NCBI RefSeq assembly: GCF_000313135.1
Contig: NW_004457394.1
Location: 18,970 to 74,403 of the forward strand
Length of the DNA stretch: 55,434 nt
Direction of reading: 5' to 3'
From: Acanthamoeba castellanii str. Neff
Taxonomy: Eukaryota > Discosea > Longamoebia > Acanthamoebidae
The notes beneath the pieces were generated by a model. That model made no database searches, had not been told where the DNA came from, and worked only from the letters and a program-made list of their open reading frames with translations. Shown here piece after piece: positions 36,607 through 54,167 of the stretch; the stretch's first letter is position 1; the number at the start of each line of letters is the position of its first letter. Made by a program: the position numbers and the translations under genes.

Positions 36607-37768
36607 TCAGAAGAGCAGACACGAGCTCTTGGACTTGCGGGGCTTGACCTTGTCCTCGGAGAAGGACACGCCCTCGAGCTCCCGAATCTTTCGCACGACG
36701 CAGAAGAAGCTCTCGTCCACGTTCAACCGGCTCTTGGCCGACGCTTCCATGAAGTAGCACCCCCACCTGATGATAGTAGCCAGCAGCCAGCCACGTTAAC
36801 ACCAAAAGTGGTGGTAGCATTAAGCTTACACTGGTGGTGAAGTGGTCGTACGCTTTGGCCAATGCGGCTCCGGTGCTTGTTGGCACCTGGCGATTCGGTA
36901 GATCGCACTTGTTGCCCACTAGCACTATTTTTCCCCCATGCAACCAATCAGGAGAGTGAGCTCACACTAAGTGGTCCAATGACAATGAAGCTCGTTGGCC
37001 CTATCATACCCATCGGTGGCGCCTCTGACTCAGTCACGTCTTTCACCTGTCATGGAGAAAGTACCGACTTACTACATTTCCAGCTCAACCAGCCAAGACC
37101 CGGGGCAGGTAGTTGGGCGTACGTGGAGGATCTGGGTGCGGAACTCTTCGAGCTCGTCGAATGAGGTCTTGTCGGTGATGCTGTACAACAGGAGGAAGCC
37201 CTCACCGCTCCTGATCCACTGGCTTCGCAAGGCCTGCAGGGTTCCGAATTTCACATCAGCTCAACAGTTGTAAGCACAGACACAAGGCAGGCACGACATA
37301 GGGGCCGAGGTCTGGGGCGTACGCTGAGTTCCTCCTGGCCAGCGGTGTCGAGGACGTCGAGCATGCAGGCGTAGCCGTCGATCACCACCTGCCTTCGGTA
37401 GCTCGACTCGATAGGTGGGCCACGAATCAAGGATCACACCCAACTCGAGTTTCAGTAGGTTGAAGGGGAAAAAGAAGAAGGGTGGGGTAGAGGGTGGTGG
37501 GGTGGTGGGCTGGTTGTAAAGGATATTAGGATCGTAGTACTCCACGAAATGGGACGAGCACATCTGTACAGTGAATGCTGTGTGGGTTGTGGGTGTGATC
37601 GTCGAAGATGCGTGAGCGCCACAAGATGTATGACGGACAGAGCAGAAGAATTCTTGGTGGGGTGTTAGCTGCTGCTGTACCTGTCTTGCCGACGCCACCA
37701 CCGCCGAGGACGGTGAGCTTGTACTCTGTCTTGGTGAACGACGATTCAGTTGATGCGGATTTTTTCAT
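36607..37768 (-). CDS. Ras-family small GTPase
   Basis: Seven exons (37768-37681, 37577-37527, 37414-37323, 37233-37123, 37046-37010, 36924-36852, 36766-36607) give 203 aa. G-boxes are complete: P-loop GGGGVGKT, switch I YDPTIESSYRR, switch [14 protein letters not shown], and EASAK. The effector region DPTIESSYR is Ras/Rap-like. A polybasic tail ([10 protein letters not shown]) leads to a CaaX box, CLLF, so prenylation and plasma-membrane location are expected. The N-terminus has about 12 extra residues before the first strand. Intron 2 is a U12-type AT-AC intron, and the switch I reading DPT only forms if it is spliced that way. The PI3-kinase gene starts its 3' end 291 bp upstream, on the same strand. 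Confidence 0.93.
37415..37526 (-). other. U12-type AT-AC intron in Ras gene
   Basis: Read on the minus strand, the intron begins ATATCCTTT and ends CCCAC. A branch-site match TCCTTGAT lies with its adenosine 12 nt from the 3' end. These are the consensus signals of the minor spliceosome. Splicing here joins CCT-A to CT-ATC and restores the expected Ras sequence DPTIE. Confidence 0.9.
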
Positions 37769-38059
37769 CTGTGGTTGATTGTTGTGGGGCAGGGAATAAG
37801 TCTAAGTGGTTGTACGAGATGATGATATGATGATGTGCTCCTCCTTTGTCTTCCTTTTCCAGCAGAAGAAGCTGTTACTCTCTTCCCTGTCGACCACAAA
37901 GCCCAAATAAGGTGCCCCTAAAAACAGCTTCCAATCGCCGCGTAACTCGAGATAAGGTAAGATATGCTTGGAATCTGTTGCATTGTAATTGGAATTCCAC
38001 TTGGGGTTGTTGTGTTTCGGCGAATAAACGGACAAGTTAGATATTAATTTTAAGAACAG

Positions 38060-45813
<7,754 letters not shown>

Positions 45814-45982
45814 GGTGGCACTGCTGGGTTCAAATGTGAGAACCTTGCGGCCTTTCCTGTATTATGGCCAAATATTATATTAATTGTAAATCGTCCACCC
45901 GGATATTTCCAGACATTATTTTCTTGTGTGTTTTTCAAACAACATATGATAAAATCGAATCCCATTGTTTGTGTTGGATCGA
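45814..45982. promoter_or_regulatory. 169-bp divergent promoter gap, PI3K / BUD22-like
   Basis: Opposite start codons lie 169 bp apart. The gap is AT-rich in contrast to both first exons and is the only place for either promoter. Confidence 0.5.
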
Positions 45983-48282
45983 ATGCCGCACACGAATAAC
46001 AAGAACAGGGAGAGGGGATTTGATGGACGGGGCGGCGGTCTGGCGCGACTGAGGGGACGAGGCGGCAGAGGTGGATTCGCGGGGCGAGGCCGCGGGGATG
46101 ACGGAGCTCCTACTTCGCCACCGCCGCGCGCTCCCGCCACATTCAAGTCGCGCTACTCGATCGAAGCGAAATCGCCTCAGGCGGGCGACAGGAAGCGCAA
46201 ACGATCCGATTCATCGCCCCCTCCTCGAGGAAATGCAGCATCATCTTCATCTTTTGCTGGCCGAGGTGGTGGCCGAGGAGGTCGTGGTGGGCGCGGTGGC
46301 CGAGGCCAGGTCGATCGGCCCAGCAGCAACAAGACCCCATCTCTCGCCGCCCTACGCGCACAATCGGCCTCGGGCGATCGGAAATCACCCGCTACTCGCG
46401 ATTTCAAGTCACAATCGCGATTCCAAGATGCTGACGATGATGCGTCCTCCTCGAAGATGAAGTCAAAGCAACAGTCGCGCCCTAATCAGCGATTCAACGA
46501 TTCAAAGCCATCTTCGAGGCCGGCGGCCAAGCCGGCCGCGACCAAGCCGGTGCTGCAGCTGTCGAAGGAGGAGCAGGAGGAGCTCAAGCCGCTCATCAAG
46601 GCCCTGCGGAACCGCAAGCAGTTCCACATGCTCAAGGCCCTCAAGCGCCTGCGCAAGCTCGAGGAGAAGGACAAGCCGCTGCCCAAGACGAAGGCCAAGA
46701 AGGGCGAGGCCGCGCCGCCGCCGCCGCCGCCCGAAGATGCGGCCGCCAAGCTCGAACGCAAACGGACCATGGCCGCGCTCGAGCAGGAAGTCGAAGAGAT
46801 CAAGGTACCGCCGCGCCACGTCGTGTTCATGCGCGCACCATCATCTAATCAGTATTCGCGTGTTGTGTGTGTGTGTGTGTGTCGTGCGGTGTGTGCGGTC
46901 ACGTTGCAGACTCTGGATCTGCAGCAGGTGATCGACCGAGCGCTGGCGCGGCCGGGCGTGAAGCCCCAGCCCTTCGCTTCGCCCGCGCACGCGGAGCTGG
47001 CGGAGAAGATGCTCACCTCCAAGGCCGTGCTCGACGCGCTCGTCATCTTCCGCCCGCTGCCACTCTCCGCCGCCGCCGTCAGCCGGCCCGCGCCGGCCGT
47101 GCGCGCCGTCAACTTTGCGGCCCTCAAGCCGAGCACCAGCACCACCACGACCACTACCAGCGAGAGTGTCGACAGCAAATGGCCAGTGCCGACAGCGAGC
47201 GGCGAGGGCGAGGTGATGAACAGGAAGGCGAGGCGGGAGGAGGAGCGGAAACGGCTGCTGCAGAGCGACATCGAGAAGCTGATGAACGCGAACGCGCAGC
47301 CGGCGTCGGCGCCGATGCAGCAGGAAGGCGAGGCCGAAAGCGAAAGCGAAAGCGAAAGCGAAAACGAAAGCGAAGAGGAGGAGGATGAAGAGGAGGAGGC
47401 AAGCGACGACGCTGATGGCAATGAAGATGAAGAGGGCGAGCAGGAGGAAGTCAGCGTGGAAGAGGGTCAGCCGAGGAAGAGAGCGAGGCTGGACTTGGCT
47501 GCCTCGACGGCCGACGACGACGACGACGACGACGACGAAGACGACGACGTGATCGATTTCGATAGCAGTAGACTCGCCTTCAGCGACGATGAAGATGAGG
47601 ATGACGAGGGCGAGCGAGACGATGGACCCAAGCAGCGCGGGGAGAACAGCGACTGGAGCGGCGAAGAAGACGATGACGAGTTTCCCTTCGAGGAGCCGTC
47701 TGACCTCGATGACGACGACAAAAACGAAGACGAAGAAAAGAACGAAGAAAGCGAAGAAGACGACGACGAAGTGATCAACTTCGACAGCAGCAAGGTGGCC
47801 TTTAGCGACGACGAAGATGACGGAGAGGGCGAGCAGGACTTAGGACCCAAGCAGCGCGGGGAGAACAGCGACTGGAGCGGCGAAGAAGACGACGGCGAGT
47901 TCCCCTTCGAGGAGCCGTCTGATGACGACGAGAACCAGAACGACGACGATGACGACGACGATGAAGTAATCAATTTCGACAGCAGCAAGGTGGCCTTCAG
48001 CGACGACGAAGATGACGAAGAGGACGAGCAAGGCGCGGGACCCAAGCAGCGCGGGGAGAACAGCGACTGGAGCGGCGAAGAGGACGACGACGGCGAGTTC
48101 CCCTTCGAGGAGCCCTCCGACCATGATGACGTTGACGACGAAGACGTCGGTGCACAGCGAGCAGAGGCGTCGGCATCTGCGGAGATGGACGTGGATGAAG
48201 AGGAAAGCTCTGACGAGCAGGTGAGCGGCGCCGCACCGCACACTCACGCACGCACGATGAGACGCATGACTGACGCTGTGTG

Positions 48283-48320
<38 letters not shown>

Positions 48321-48832
48321 TGTGTTCTACACCAGGAGAGCGCTGACGAGGGCGCGGCTTCCATGTTCCTGGAAACGATGGGCGACTTCGCCAGGAAGGC
48401 CAGCCACGGCGGTGCCACCCAACGCAAGGCGGCCGTGGAGCGAAAGCCGGTCGCCAAGCGTGAACCCAAGCCTCCCGCACCTCCGAGGTACGCCTACTAC
48501 CGCACACGTACACCGCACACACATGTCGCGCGACTCACACGATTGTCGACAGAGGGAGCGCGGCGGCGGCGGCGGCGAAGCAGCCGTTCGATGCGAGGCG
48601 CGCGGAGATGGCGCGGGCGGCCCTGGCGGCGGCGCGGCCGGTGGTGATGCTCGACAAGGAGAACAAGACGCGGCACAAGAGCAACACGCAGCGCGACTCG
48701 GACAAGGCCCGGCGACGACGCAAGACGAGCAACAAGTGCCAGGACGAGCACATCTCGTGGACCCTCAAGCGCAAGGCGCGCGAGCGGCAGGCCACCACCA
48801 TCTTCCGCGGCCAACGCGTCGTCTTTGAGTGA
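45983..48832 (+). CDS. BUD22/SRFBP1-like protein, RGG-rich N-terminus and acidic repeats
   Basis: Four exons (45983-46804, 46910-48220, 48336-48487, 48553-48832) give 854 aa. The N-terminal 110 residues are Gly/Arg-rich (RGG-type RNA-binding or nucleolar tract). A Lys/Glu-rich helical part holds KALRNRKQFHMLKALKRLRK and TLDLQQVIDRALARPG. The middle has an acidic region with three copies of a unit of about 65 aa. The C-terminus ISWTLKRKARERQATTIFRG followed by QRVVFE resembles the conserved tail of BUD22/SRFBP1, where a Pro/Ser-Trp motif precedes Lys/Arg-rich sequence and a final I-x-F-x-G-x-x-I/V-x-F-D/E. BUD22 is needed for 18S rRNA processing in yeast. The family call rests mainly on that tail and the overall composition. 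Confidence 0.68.
47545..48122 (+). repeat. three tandem acidic coding repeats
   Basis: Within the BUD22-like gene the unit DSSKVAFSDDED ... GPKQRGENSDWSGEEDD ... EFPFEEPSD occurs three times at about 47551, 47771 and 47966. The units are highly similar at nucleotide level, pointing to recent duplication. Confidence 0.93.
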
Positions 48833-49334
48833 TGACGATGGTGGTGTTGATGATGGTGGCGATGAAAAAAATTGAAGAAGAAGAAGAGGTGTGTGGTCAC
48901 CGCGTGCTCTACATGGACATGATGGTGGTGGTGTTGATGTTGATCCTACGGTATCGTGTAGAGCTTCTACACGATTGGTCGTCGCGTGCATCGGGTCGGG
49001 AGACATCGCTGAAAGGACCCGCGTGAACTGCTTCAACCCCCCCCCCAAAGCTCTCGGCATCATCGCCAACGGCCACCTTCATCCCTATCTCATCGTCTCG
49101 TCTAGCTCAAGCTAAGGAAGGAGAAAAGAGGCCAACAAAGGTAAGAGGTGCGAGACCGTTTTTTGGTCTTATTCACTTCATCTTTTGCATCTCTTCAAAA
49201 GAGTGGATCGATCGATTTGTGGTGCAACGTCTTTTGACGTACACGCCTGGCTGACCTGACGGGTGGGACAGGTGAGGTGTGTTGACGAGTCGAGGCGAAG
49301 AAGGTGAGTAGGGAAGAGGAAGAAGAGGAAGAGA
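48833..49334. other. intergenic with 3' stem-loop, no gene seen
   Basis: This 502-bp gap lies between the BUD22-like stop and the carrier start, both on the plus strand. It holds a perfect 10-bp inverted repeat (48953-48962 and 48966-48975, loop GCT) that may be a 3' UTR hairpin, and a run of nine C near 49040. Short open frames look non-coding. Confidence 0.5.
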
Positions 49335-50294
49335 ATGCAGGTGGCGGCCAGCAACGACCAGAGGAGGGCTGATGGTGGCGGCGGCCTGGTGCAGGGAGCC
49401 GTGACCACACCTCCCATCGCCGCGCCCAGCGCCCTCTTCGTGGCTGGTCTGCTCGGGGGCGTGGCCTCTACCCTCGCCGGCCACCCGTTCGACACCATCA
49501 AGGTACCCCTCCCAATTCTGTCTTTCTTTATTTTTAAATAGTCAATAAATTCATACAAATATGAATAAATGTTCATATTCTTATTATGAATTATTGATTT
49601 TTTTATTTAAAAAAACTAAAATAGTCTTCCCTATTCCCTATTATTCCTATTTCTCATATTCTCCGCATTCCAGGTTCGGTTGCAGACGCAGTCCGTGGGG
49701 CCGGGCATCGTGCCGCGCTACGGCGGGCCGCTCGACTGCCTGCGCACCATCGTCAAGGAGGAGAGCTTCCGCGGCCTCTTCAAGGGTACCCTTTTTGGCC
49801 TGGCTGGCGACTGATGTAACCGCCACCACCCACTCGGATCGAGCGACTAATCGGCGCTGCACCGCTGCAGGGATCGTGGCCCCGCTGGGAACGCGCGCCA
49901 TCATCAACGCCCTCGGCTTCGCCTCCTTCGGCATGACCCTCGAAGCCCTCCAGGGACCCCAGGCCGACAGCGTCTCTAAGGTTCACCACACGCACACGCA
50001 CACGCACCACCGCACACGCACACGCACACGTCACAATCGATGGGTTGATGGCTCATCGCGCAACGCCAATAGAGTGGAAGCAGCAGCACGCTGTGGCACA
50101 TTGTGCTGGCGGGAGCGGTGACGGGGATCACGGTGAGCCCCATCACCACGGCATCGGAGCTGGTCAAGATTCGGCTCCAGGTCCAGCGCGGCCCAGGCTG
50201 GTTCGACCCCAAGGAGCACTTCCCCGGTACTTTCATTCACTGCCGCTTAGGAAAGAAGCTCATCGCTTCACTTCACGCTCACTTGTGTGCGTGC

Positions 50295-50328
<34 letters not shown>

Positions 50329-51025
50329 GCGCGCGTGTGCGTGTCGTGCATGTGTCGTGTGTGTTGTATGATCAAGGAGCGCTACGGGGAACGAGGATGT
50401 ACGTGCAGGAGAACGGCTTCTTTGCGCTGTTTCGAGGGTTCCGCGGCACCCTGTGCCGTGATGTGATCGCCTACCCGTCCTTCTTCCTCACCTACTTCAC
50501 TGTGCGGCACCACCTCGTACGTTCACCCTCTCGCACGACACACACATTACACACACGACACACACGACACACACGACACGCACGGCGGCTGATGGAACGT
50601 ATATCAGGATGCGGTGGACAAGGCGTTCAGCTGGGTGACGCCGTTCGTGTCGGTGGCGGCGGGCGGGGTGGCGGGCATGGCCTCGTGGGCGTCGGCCTAC
50701 CCGTTCGACCTGTGGAAGAGCAACGTGCAGCGCGCCCTCACCTTCCCCGCCACGCCCGGCCACCTTTCCTTCCGCTACTTCATCGCCACCCGATACCGCG
50801 ACCTCGGTATTCGAGGTATGTATGCGTTGTGTGTCGTGTGCCGTGTGCCGTGTGCCGTGTGTCGTGCTGATTGGAAATCGGGCGTGGGCTACAGGGCTGT
50901 TCACGGGAATGTGGCCGACGATGCTGCGTGCGATTCCGGTGAACTCGGCCAAGTTGCTGGTCTACGATCTCGTGGTGCGCTGCTTTGCGAACAACAACAC
51001 CAGGCAGCGCCGGGACAGCAGCTGA
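49335..51025 (+). CDS. mitochondrial carrier family (SLC25) transporter
   Basis: Seven exons (49335-49502, 49674-49785, 49871-49980, 50073-50226, 50377-50516, 50608-50815, 50895-51025) give 340 aa. The three-fold carrier repeat is visible. Repeat 1 has HPFDTIKVRLQ, a full signature, followed by YGGPLDCLRTIVKEESFRGLFKG. Repeat 2 is degenerate (ITTASELVKIRLQVQ) and repeat 3 has YPFDLWKSNVQ with GLFTGMWPTMLRAIPVNSA. Carriers move metabolites across the mitochondrial inner membrane. The substrate is not clear; the pattern is closest to amino-acid or carnitine-type carriers, which is only a weak inference. One acceptor (50376) is AAG. Confidence 0.92.
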
Positions 51026-51189
51026 GACCAGCCACGCATGCGCCCGACCCGGAAAACCGAAAGATGTACAGAGCACTGAACAGGGTGGAAAAGCTCACCA
51101 TTTTCGTTCAATGTTGTGTCGACAGACAACATTGCAGAACAATACCAGGAAAATGAAAGAAAGTGGTCGCAATCTTTTATTTAGCGTAG

Positions 51190-51939
51190 ATGGAACGAGA
51201 AGTTGAAGAAGAAGAGGAGGAACTTGAAGAGGAAGAGGAGCAGGGCTGGGTGGTACTGGATCACAAGCCAAAGGAAGAAGTAGAAAAAATGAAGGGAAGA
51301 GGCAAGCTTGAGACGATTCAGCGGGTGCAGGTCACCACCCGTGCGGGGCTGCGTGCCTGGCTCGAGGCCCACCACCTCACCTCCCCCGGCATCTGGCTCG
51401 TCACCTTCAAAAAGAATCAACCGAAGAAGAAGACAGCAACCACCGAGACCGAAGATGAAGAAGACACCAACAACCACCTGCCCTACGCCGACGCCGTCGA
51501 AGAGCTGCTGTGCTTTGGGTGGGTCGACGGCCGCGCCTCGCGGCTCGACGCCGCCCGCTCCATGCTACACGTCTCGCCGCGCAAGCCCACCAGCGTCTGG
51601 TCCGGCCTCAACAAGACCCGTGTGGCCGCCCTCGAGGCCGCCGGGCTGATGGCCCTGCGGGGCCGCGAAGTGGTCGCCGTGGCCCAGGCCAACGGCCAGT
51701 GGGACGCGCTCAAGCAGGTCGAGGCCCTGGTGGTGCCCACGGACCTGGCCAAGGCCCTGGCGGCCCGCGGGCCGGTGGCGCGGCGGCACTGGGACGCGTT
51801 CCCGCCGTCGGCCCGCAAGGCCGCGCTGCAGTGGATCGAGCAGGCCAAGCGGAGCGAGACGCGCCGCAAGCGGGTCGACGAGACCGCACGCCTGGCCGAG
51901 CGCAACCAGCGCGCCAACCAGTGGGTGCCCAAGCAGTAA
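51190..51939 (+). CDS. YdeI/OmpD-associated family protein
   Basis: A single intronless frame of 249 aa. After a Glu-rich lead (about 40 aa) come the family blocks TRAGLRAWLEAHHLTSPGIW followed by LVTFKK, then LPYADAVEELLCFGWVDGRA, SPRKPTSVWSGLNKTRVAAL and HWDAFPPSARKAALQWIEQA. This is the architecture of bacterial YdeI-like proteins; the biochemical role is poorly defined. The lack of introns and the bacterial family spread fit an origin by transfer from bacteria, though the codon use is as GC-rich as neighbours. The acidic N-terminal extension seems to be a eukaryotic addition. Confidence 0.82.
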   Translation: MEREVEEEEEELEEEEEQGWVVLDHKPKEEVEKMKGRGKLETIQRVQVTTRAGLRAWLEAHHLTSPGIWLVTFKKNQPKKKTATTETEDEEDTNNHLPYADAVEELLCFGWVDGRASRLDAARSMLHVSPRKPTSVWSGLNKTRVAALEAAGLMALRGREVVAVAQANGQWDALKQVEALVVPTDLAKALAARGPVARRHWDAFPPSARKAALQWIEQAKRSETRRKRVDETARLAERNQRANQWVPKQ

Positions 51940-51993
51940 TGTCAAGGAAAAAAATGTTTACAAATAAAAAAAAGAGAAGAGGGAGAGGAGGAG

Positions 51994-54078
51994 ATGAACC
52001 ACCACCCGCCGCTTGCCACCTCCGCCGCTGCTGCCGAAGAGGACAAAGACGACGTGGGCACGTGTTCCGTCTGTTTTCTCGCCTTCAGCGCGAGCGAGGC
52101 CGACCGCGTGCCGCGGTTGCTCAAGTGCGGCCACTCCTTTTGCACCGCTTGCCTCAGCCACCTCCTTGCGTCCCCCACTCCAACTCCCACCGCCAACTCC
52201 GAAGCCGAACTGGAGGAGGCCACGTGGCCTCTGCGGTGCCCCAAGTGCCGCACCGAGACCCGTGTTCTTCTGGTCGACGGTGAGGTCGCGGCGGGCGTGA
52301 AGGGCCTGCCGCGCAACTTTGACCTCATCGACCTCCTCTCCTCGGCCCTGAGGCAGCCGCGGCCGACTGGAGAAACCTGCGCCATGGCGGCGCTCAAATG
52401 CGCCAACTGCAGCCAACCGGCGGCGGAGAAGTTCTGCGAGCAGTGCGGCGGCGCCCACCTGTGCGTGTCGTGCGATCACCAGATCCACGCGTTCCCTGCG
52501 CTGCGGAGCCACAGGCGTGTGGCGTCGACCGACGCGCCGCACGCGCCGGGTCCCTCCACCTGCGAGCGCCACCGGGGCAAGAAGGCCAAGATGTGGTGCG
52601 AGCACGACGGCGTGGCCGTGTGCACGATGTGTCTCATTGTGGGACCGCACAAGGGGCACGACGCCGTCACGATCGAGGAGGCCGTGGAGCGAGTGCGCGA
52701 GGCCGCGCTGGTCGATCTGGCCCAGGTCGAGGCCGCCATGGGCGAGGTCGAGGCAGCCGTGGAGCGCCAGGCGGCGCACGAGGCCGGCGAGCAGGAGAGC
52801 GCGCGCGAGGCGCGGGCTGCCATTAAGCAGCACTTTGACCGGATGCGCGAGGCCGTGGCGCAGCGCGAGAGGGCGCTCGGCGCCGAGCTCGACGAGTGGG
52901 AGCACACGAGGGCCGAGGCGGCGGCCAAGCGGCGGGCCGAGCTGGCGGGGGCCCAGACGCGACTGGCAGCAGCCGGGAAGGCCCTCCAGCAGCAGCTGCA
53001 GCTGCAGCACGGCGGGCTCGGTCGGTCAGCCACTTCGAGCGATTCCGCGCCCTGCCAGGAGGCGAGGACTGCGGCAGCGGCGGTGACAGGAACGCAGGCG
53101 AGCAGCAGCAGCATCGCATTCACAAGCGAAGACACGTGGGTCCAGGTGGTGGGCTCCTCGGGTCGCCTGGAGCGGCGCGTGGCTGCTACTGATGCCGGTG
53201 GCGTTGTGCGCGACTACGCCGCCATGACAGCTGCCCAGCGCACTTTCGGTTCGGGTGCCCAGTTAAGATGCCCATGGGGCGTGGCGGTCGACGCGGCAAC
53301 TGGCCACATCGTTGTGGCCGATTTCGACGGAAGGCGGGTCCACGTATGGCGCTCCGACGACGGGTCCTGCGTCCGCTCTTTCCTCAACCATGGTTCAAGT
53401 GCCCAGCAAAGGAGGCCGTGGGGTGTGGCGGTGGATCGTGCCGCGGGCCACATCGTCATGACCTACCCCGACAACCACCGGGTGGACGTGCGGCGCGCCG
53501 ATGACGGGTCCTTCGTCCGCAGCTTCGGCTCCTCAGGTTCCGGCCCCGCCCAGTTCCGATGCCCGCGCGGCGTGGCGGTCGACGAGGAGGGCCACATCAT
53601 CGTGGCCGACTGCTTCAACCATCGGGTGCAGGTGTGGCGCGCCAACGACGGGACCTGCCTACGCATCTTCGGCTCCGAGGGTGGCGGCCCCGGCCATTTA
53701 AACTGCCCTCGGGCGTGGCGGTCGACTCGGCGACGGGCAACATCATCGTGGCCGACTCAGGCAACAACCGGGTGCACGTGTGGCGCACCGATGGGTCCTT
53801 CATCTGCACCTTCGGCTCCGCGGGTCGTGGCTATGGTCAGTTCATGAACCCCATGGGTGTGGCGGTCGATACGACGACGGGCTACGTCGTCGTGGCCGAT
53901 TACGGCAACCACCGGGTGCAGGTGTGGCGCGCCAACGACGGGACCTGCCTACGCATCTTCGGCTCCGAGGGTGGCGGCCCCGGCCCAGTTCAACGGTCCT
54001 GCGGGCGTGGCGGTCGACGCAGCGACGGGCAACATCATCGTGGCCGACAGCAGCAACAAACGGGTTCAGGTGTGGTAA
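51994..54078 (+). CDS. RING / B-box / coiled-coil / NHL-repeat (TRIM-like) protein, two indels
   Basis: An intronless TRIM-NHL-like gene. The RING finger (about residues 24-85) has CSVC, CGHSFCTAC and CPKC. Two B-box-like modules follow: CANCSQ...CEQCGGAHLCVSCDH and TCERHRGKKAKMWCEHDG with VCTMC and GHD. A long Ala/Glu-rich coiled coil leads to NHL beta-propeller repeats with the recurring pattern GVAVD...GHIVVAD...HRVxVWR. The frame shifts once near 53696 and back near 53985, so about 95 residues, including two well-formed NHL repeats, are read in another frame; the last repeat ends in RVQVW at 54078. The proteins usually act as E3 ubiquitin ligases. If both indels are real the product stops early at 53847. 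Confidence 0.82.
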
Positions 54079-54167
54079 CAGGAACGATTGTGATTGACTA
54101 CGAGTCACTTACTGACCGTTTCTTTCTTCATAAGAAGAAGAAGAAGAAGAACAGGAAGAAACGTTGG

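Noticed and set aside
47467..48243. Serine-rich open frame antisense to the acidic repeats
   Set aside because: It is simply the complement of GAC/GAA/GAT codons and carries no independent signal.
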